Of a stretch of 64,000 nt of DNA, positions 60,416 to 64,000 are shown one piece after another. Numbering within the stretch: position 1 is the stretch's first letter; the number at the start of each line of letters is the position of its first letter. The DNA is taken from contig NZ_SHNN01000001.1 of assembly GCF_026262625.1 (NCBI RefSeq), positions 1,488,001 to 1,552,000 on the forward strand, written 5' to 3'. This DNA comes from Candidatus Litorirhabdus singularis. GTDB taxonomy: Bacteria; Pseudomonadota; Gammaproteobacteria; Pseudomonadales; Halieaceae. The notes under the pieces are model-generated. The model had not been told where the DNA came from. It saw only the letters and a program-made list of their open reading frames with translations, and made no database searches. A program made the translations under genes and the position numbers.

Positions 60416-61617
60416 CCAAGCCTGATTTTGACGTCATCGTACTTGGTGGAGGCGCGGCAGGACTATTTTGTGCACTCACTGCCGCCCAGCGCGGTCGACG
60501 GGTGCTGGTGTTGGAGAAATCCAACAAAGTGGGCAAAAAAATCCTTATGTCCGGTGGCGGCCGCTGCAATTTCACCAACCTGGATGTGACGCCGGATAAT
60601 TTTATTTCAGCCAATCCGCATTTTTGTATATCGGCCCTCAGTCGTTACACTCAGTGGGACTTTATCGCCATGGTGGATCGGCACAATATTGCCTACGAAG
60701 AGCGCAAGCACGGGCAGCTCTTCTGCCTGGACTCTGCGCGCGACATATTGGATATGCTGGTCGCTGAATGCGATGCAGCCGGGGTTCAAATCAGGACCAA
60801 GCTTGGGCAATACAGTGTTCAGAGTGCAGCTGCGGGGCAAGAGGCGGGCTACAAAATTATAGGTGAAGACAAAGTCTTCACTTGCCAGTCGCTGGTGGTA
60901 GCCACCGGCGCGCTGTCGATTCCTACGTTAGGGGGTAGTGATTTTGGCTATACGCTGGCGGAGCAATTTGGCTTACCACTGCTGCCGCGCTGGGCGGGCC
61001 TGGTGCCATTTATGTTCAGCGACGCCATCAAGGGTCTGTGTGAACGGCTGGCGGGCACTTCGCTGCCCGTAACCGCGAGTTGCCGTGATCAATCTTTCAC
61101 AGAAGCGCTGTTGTTTACACACCGGGGGCTCAGTGGCCCCGTTATTCTGCAAATCTCTAACTACTGGCTGCCCGGCGAAGTCCTGACGCTGGACCTGCTG
61201 CCGGGTATAGATGCTAGTGCGCTTTTGACTGAAGCGAGAACATCCGCTGGTGCCAGCCAGCTAAAAACGGTTCTGCAGCGGCACCTGCCAAAGTCACTGG
61301 CTCTGGAGCTGCTGTTCCAATGGCAACCTGACGCCATCGAACGCCCATTGGCGGAATGCAGTGACGTCACTCTGCAAGCCTTGGGGCGACAACTTAATCA
61401 CTGGGAGTTGAAGCCCGCGGGTACCGAAGGTTATCGTACCGCGGAGGTAACTCTGGGTGGCGTTGATACTAACGAAATCAGCTCCAAGACCATGGAAGCC
61501 AGGCAACAGCCCGGCTTATATTTCATTGGTGAGGTGCTGGACGTTACCGGTCACCTGGGAGGATTCAACTTCCAGTGGGCCTGGTCTTCCGGTTACGCTG
61601 CAGGGGTGCACGTTTAA
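60412..61617 (+). CDS. YhiN/HI0933-like FAD-dependent oxidoreductase
   Basis: A 401-residue flavoprotein of the HI0933/YhiN family. The FAD Rossmann signature FDVIVLGGGAAGLFCALTAAQRGRRVLVLEKSNKVGKKILMSGGGRCNFTN is typical, with the second signature VVATGALSIPTLGGSDFGYTLAEQFG and the C-terminal LYFIGEVLDVTGHLGGFNFQWAWSSGYAAG. It begins with GTG in a GTGA overlap with the DUF1456 gene, so both are probably translated together. The physiological substrate is unknown; some members act on tRNA or cell-wall related molecules only by prediction. Confidence 0.88.
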   Translation: MTKPDFDVIVLGGGAAGLFCALTAAQRGRRVLVLEKSNKVGKKILMSGGGRCNFTNLDVTPDNFISANPHFCISALSRYTQWDFIAMVDRHNIAYEERKHGQLFCLDSARDILDMLVAECDAAGVQIRTKLGQYSVQSAAAGQEAGYKIIGEDKVFTCQSLVVATGALSIPTLGGSDFGYTLAEQFGLPLLPRWAGLVPFMFSDAIKGLCERLAGTSLPVTASCRDQSFTEALLFTHRGLSGPVILQISNYWLPGEVLTLDLLPGIDASALLTEARTSAGASQLKTVLQRHLPKSLALELLFQWQPDAIERPLAECSDVTLQALGRQLNHWELKPAGTEGYRTAEVTLGGVDTNEISSKTMEARQQPGLYFIGEVLDVTGHLGGFNFQWAWSSGYAAGVHV

Positions 61618-61629
61618 ATACGCGAGATT

Positions 61630-63276
61630 ATGCTACGACTGAATAACATCAAATTGCCACTGGACCATGCTGAAGCAGAACTGGTGGCAGAGGTATCCAA
61701 GCGGCTGGGAATTGAGTTGGCAGATGTGCTGCGCTGTGAAGTGTTTAAGCGTAGCTTTGACGCCCGCAACAAGAACGATATTCAGCTCATCTATCAGGTA
61801 GATATTGAGCTTGCCGGTGGCTTGGAAGCTATGCTGCTTGAGAAGTATGCGAATCAGGATATTTGCAGACCAAGCCCGGATACTGGTTACCGTTTAGTGG
61901 CCGAGGCAGACACAGGTTTCCCCAGTGCGACCCAGCAACGTCCCATCGTCATTGGCTTTGGACCCTGCGGTATTCTGGCTGCATTGTTGTTGGCGCAGAT
62001 GGGGTTGCGGCCTATTGTTCTGGAGCGCGGTAAGGCGGTGCGCGAGCGCACCGCTGACACCTGGGCTTTCTGGCGCAAGGGGGAGCTGAAAACAGAGTCC
62101 AATGTGCAGTATGGGGAAGGCGGCGCGGGAACCTTTTCGGACGGCAAGCTGTATAGCCAGGTCAAAGACAAACGCTTTCTTGGCCGCAAGGTGCAAATGG
62201 AATTTGTTAAGGCCGGCGCACCGGAAGAAATACTCTATGTTAGCAAGCCGCATATCGGTACCTTCAAGCTGGTAAAGATGGTAGAAAATATTCGCGCCGA
62301 GATTGTTCGTCTGGGCGGTGAAATCCGATTTTCAGAGAAGGTAGACCACCTACAATTTGAGTCAGAAGATACAGAAGAGTCGAAGCAGGTTACCGGGGTG
62401 GTTTTAGCCAGTGGCGAAGTGTTGCACAGCCGCCATGTTGTGCTGGCCATTGGCCACAGTGCGCGAGACAGTTTCCAAATGTTGCAGGACCAGGGGGTGT
62501 ACATAGAACCCAAGCCGTTCTCGATTGGTTTTCGCATAGAACATCCACAATCGGTTATCGATCGTGCGCGTTTTGGTAAACATGCCGGCCATCCAATTTT
62601 GGGCGCGGCAGACTACAAATTGGTGCACCACTGCGATAACGGCCGCAGTGTATACAGTTTCTGCATGTGCCCGGGTGGCACGGTAGTTGCCGCAGCCTCA
62701 GAGGAGGGCGGTTTGGTGACCAACGGTATGTCGCAATATTCTCGCAATGAACGCAACGCCAACTCAGCTATTGTGGTGGGTATAAGCCCAGAACAGGATT
62801 ATCCGGGTGACCCATTGGCGGGAATCGACTTGCAGCGCACATTGGAGCGGCGTGCCTTCAAGCTGGGCGGATCAGATTACACGGCGCCGGCGCAATTGGT
62901 CGGCGATTTTCTCGACAACAAACCTTCGAGTGAGTTGGCCGGGACCCAGCCCTCCTATAAGCCAGGCATCAAGCTCACCGATCTTTCAAGCTCATTACCA
63001 CCCTTTGCCATCGCCGCCATTCAAGAGGCGATCCCCGCGTTTGATAAGCAAATTAAAGGCTTCGCGATGCGCGACGCCATGCTCACCGCCGTTGAAACAC
63101 GCACCTCATCACCGATCTGTATAAAGCGCGATAAGCAGTTCGAGAGTATAAACACTCGGGGTTTGTATCCGGCCGGTGAGGGCGCAGGTTACGCGGGTGG
63201 AATTTTGTCTGCGGGTATTGATGGTATAAAGGTTGCTGAGGCTATCGCCTTGTCCTTGCTTCCGCCGTCTAGCTGA
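61630..63276 (+). CDS. FAD-dependent oxidoreductase (COG2509-like)
   Basis: A 548-residue flavoprotein. An N-terminal about 100-residue domain (MLRLNNIKLPLDHAEAELVAEVSKRLGI...RCEVFKRSFDARNK) precedes the FAD Rossmann fold (PIVIGFGPCGILAALLLAQMGLRPIVLERG, near residue 105). NVQYGEGGAGTFSDGKLYSQ, LAIGHSARDSF and the C-terminal YPAGEGAGYAGGILSAGIDGIKVAEAIA fit the family. It is 12 bp after the YhiN-like gene. The reaction is unknown. Confidence 0.87.
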   Translation: MLRLNNIKLPLDHAEAELVAEVSKRLGIELADVLRCEVFKRSFDARNKNDIQLIYQVDIELAGGLEAMLLEKYANQDICRPSPDTGYRLVAEADTGFPSATQQRPIVIGFGPCGILAALLLAQMGLRPIVLERGKAVRERTADTWAFWRKGELKTESNVQYGEGGAGTFSDGKLYSQVKDKRFLGRKVQMEFVKAGAPEEILYVSKPHIGTFKLVKMVENIRAEIVRLGGEIRFSEKVDHLQFESEDTEESKQVTGVVLASGEVLHSRHVVLAIGHSARDSFQMLQDQGVYIEPKPFSIGFRIEHPQSVIDRARFGKHAGHPILGAADYKLVHHCDNGRSVYSFCMCPGGTVVAAASEEGGLVTNGMSQYSRNERNANSAIVVGISPEQDYPGDPLAGIDLQRTLERRAFKLGGSDYTAPAQLVGDFLDNKPSSELAGTQPSYKPGIKLTDLSSSLPPFAIAAIQEAIPAFDKQIKGFAMRDAMLTAVETRTSSPICIKRDKQFESINTRGLYPAGEGAGYAGGILSAGIDGIKVAEAIALSLLPPSS

Positions 63277-63331
63277 GAGTAACGGGTCTTTAGTTGTTAG
63301 CTAGTCGACTCGCGAGTCCGTCAGCAAGCGG

Positions 63332-63868
63332 CTACTTAATCCACTTTGCATACGGCGAGTTGGCAGTCGGAGTTTTCGTGCTTTCCGCAGTCTCAGCACT
63401 TTCGACTTGTTCGCCGCGATACTTAACCTGTAGCCCTTTAAGGAAGTAGCGCAGCACCTGATCTTTGCACTCGCGGTAGTTTCTGTGTCCCGGGCGCCGC
63501 ATAAACGAACTCAACTCGGGCGCTGAAAGTCTAAATCCGCCCAACGTTACCATGGCGATGATGTCCTCTGATTGCAGGTTCAGTGCAATTTTCAGCTTCA
63601 TCAAGACGATGTTGTTGGTCAGATGGTGCTCTGGTTCCGGCTGGGGGCCAGGCCTTTTACCGCGCTTTTCACTAATCAGACCATTGAGAAATGTGGCGAG
63701 GGTGCGGCCGTTACAATCTTCGTAGGCAGGGTCATCGTCCTTTAACAGCCAGGCAATAATGTCCCCGCGCTTAACCTGCAAGTCTGCGAGTGCGAAGATC
63801 GCTATCATTTTCGCGTCATTGAAGTCGAAGATGTAGCGGATACGCCGTAAAACATCGTTATTTGTCAT
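63332..63868 (-). CDS. DUF1456 (YehS-like) protein, second copy with extended tail
   Basis: A 178-residue DUF1456 protein with the two halves TNNDVLRRIRYIFDFNDAKMIAIFALAD then TLATFLNGLISEKRGKRPGPQP, and TNNIVLMKLKIALNLQSEDIIAMVTLGG then KDQVLRYFLKGLQ. It has a C-terminal tail of about 30 residues (GEQVESAETAESTKTPT) absent from the first copy. I choose the ATG at 63868, which gives the standard family start, over 63964, which would add 32 unrelated residues. It is convergent with the FAD oxidoreductase. Confidence 0.85.
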   Translation of the reverse strand: MTNNDVLRRIRYIFDFNDAKMIAIFALADLQVKRGDIIAWLLKDDDPAYEDCNGRTLATFLNGLISEKRGKRPGPQPEPEHHLTNNIVLMKLKIALNLQSEDIIAMVTLGGFRLSAPELSSFMRRPGHRNYRECKDQVLRYFLKGLQVKYRGEQVESAETAESTKTPTANSPYAKWIK

Positions 63869-64000
63869 GGCGCTAGTCTGCTGGGGTGGGCGGTAAAGGT
63901 CAACAATAGTGGCAGTGGACCGGTCGCTGACCGACTCCTGTGCGTCCTTGGCCTCGAAATTCATGTTAGCGGAGCATATTTTGTAAACACGCGCTGAGAA

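Noticed and set aside
63307-63318. The palindrome GACTCGCGAGTC between convergent genes as a terminator
   Set aside because: It has no loop and no T tract, so intrinsic termination is not supported.

Overview
The window looks like chromosomal DNA of a free-living, probably marine, Gram-negative gammaproteobacterium. The evidence is an OxyR with E. coli-like cysteine spacing, a TonB-dependent receptor, an autotransporter, two BCCT-family transporters, TPR-sulfotransferases and a LuxO-type sigma-54 activator. A cellvibrionales-like lineage (Halieaceae/Spongiibacteraceae type) is my guess and is not proven by the sequence. I saw no rRNA, tRNA, CRISPR array, phage or insertion sequence.

Left part (1-20100): the 5' end of gnd; an exported KatG divergent from OxyR; a luciferase-like oxidoreductase; an orphan Wzz/GumC-like protein; a NADAR protein; a GMC (choline dehydrogenase-like) oxidoreductase followed by a divergent BCCT-like permease; two sterol-desaturase-family hydroxylases; a molybdopterin oxidoreductase; an ilvD / metallo-hydrolase / TauD-type run; and an outer membrane protein.

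Middle part (20097-39097): an exopolysaccharide locus. It has a priming sugar transferase, GT4, Wzx flippase, sulfotransferase, a large SLBB export protein, a WecG/TagA glycosyltransferase fused to two STAS-like domains, Wzz, a DUF6492 protein, GT2 and a Wzy-type polymerase. In its centre sits a compact signalling module: H-NOX haem sensor, hybrid histidine kinase (HNOBA-like, HisKA, HATPase, receiver, Hpt) and a LuxO-family activator with an intact GAFTGA loop. Each main operon has a -24/-12 (sigma-54) promoter, and nearby intergenic DNA carries 13-bp dyads very like the known LuxO operator of vibrios. Together this reads as a self-contained nitric-oxide-responsive phosphorelay that directly controls synthesis of a probably sulfated polysaccharide. 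This is the most interesting system in the window.

Right part (39300-64000): an isopenicillin-N-synthase-like dioxygenase; a large autotransporter with a 131-residue super-repeat; three TPR-sulfotransferase fusions; a TonB receptor; a canonical BCCT transporter with a MarR regulator; and small conserved proteins (DUF6435, SEC-C type, two DUF1456). A TIGR03790-like protein, a flavodoxin-like protein and two FAD-dependent oxidoreductases complete it.

Most assignments rest on motif recognition by eye. Starts were moved from the longest frame wherever a ribosome binding site, signal peptide or promoter pointed to a better codon.
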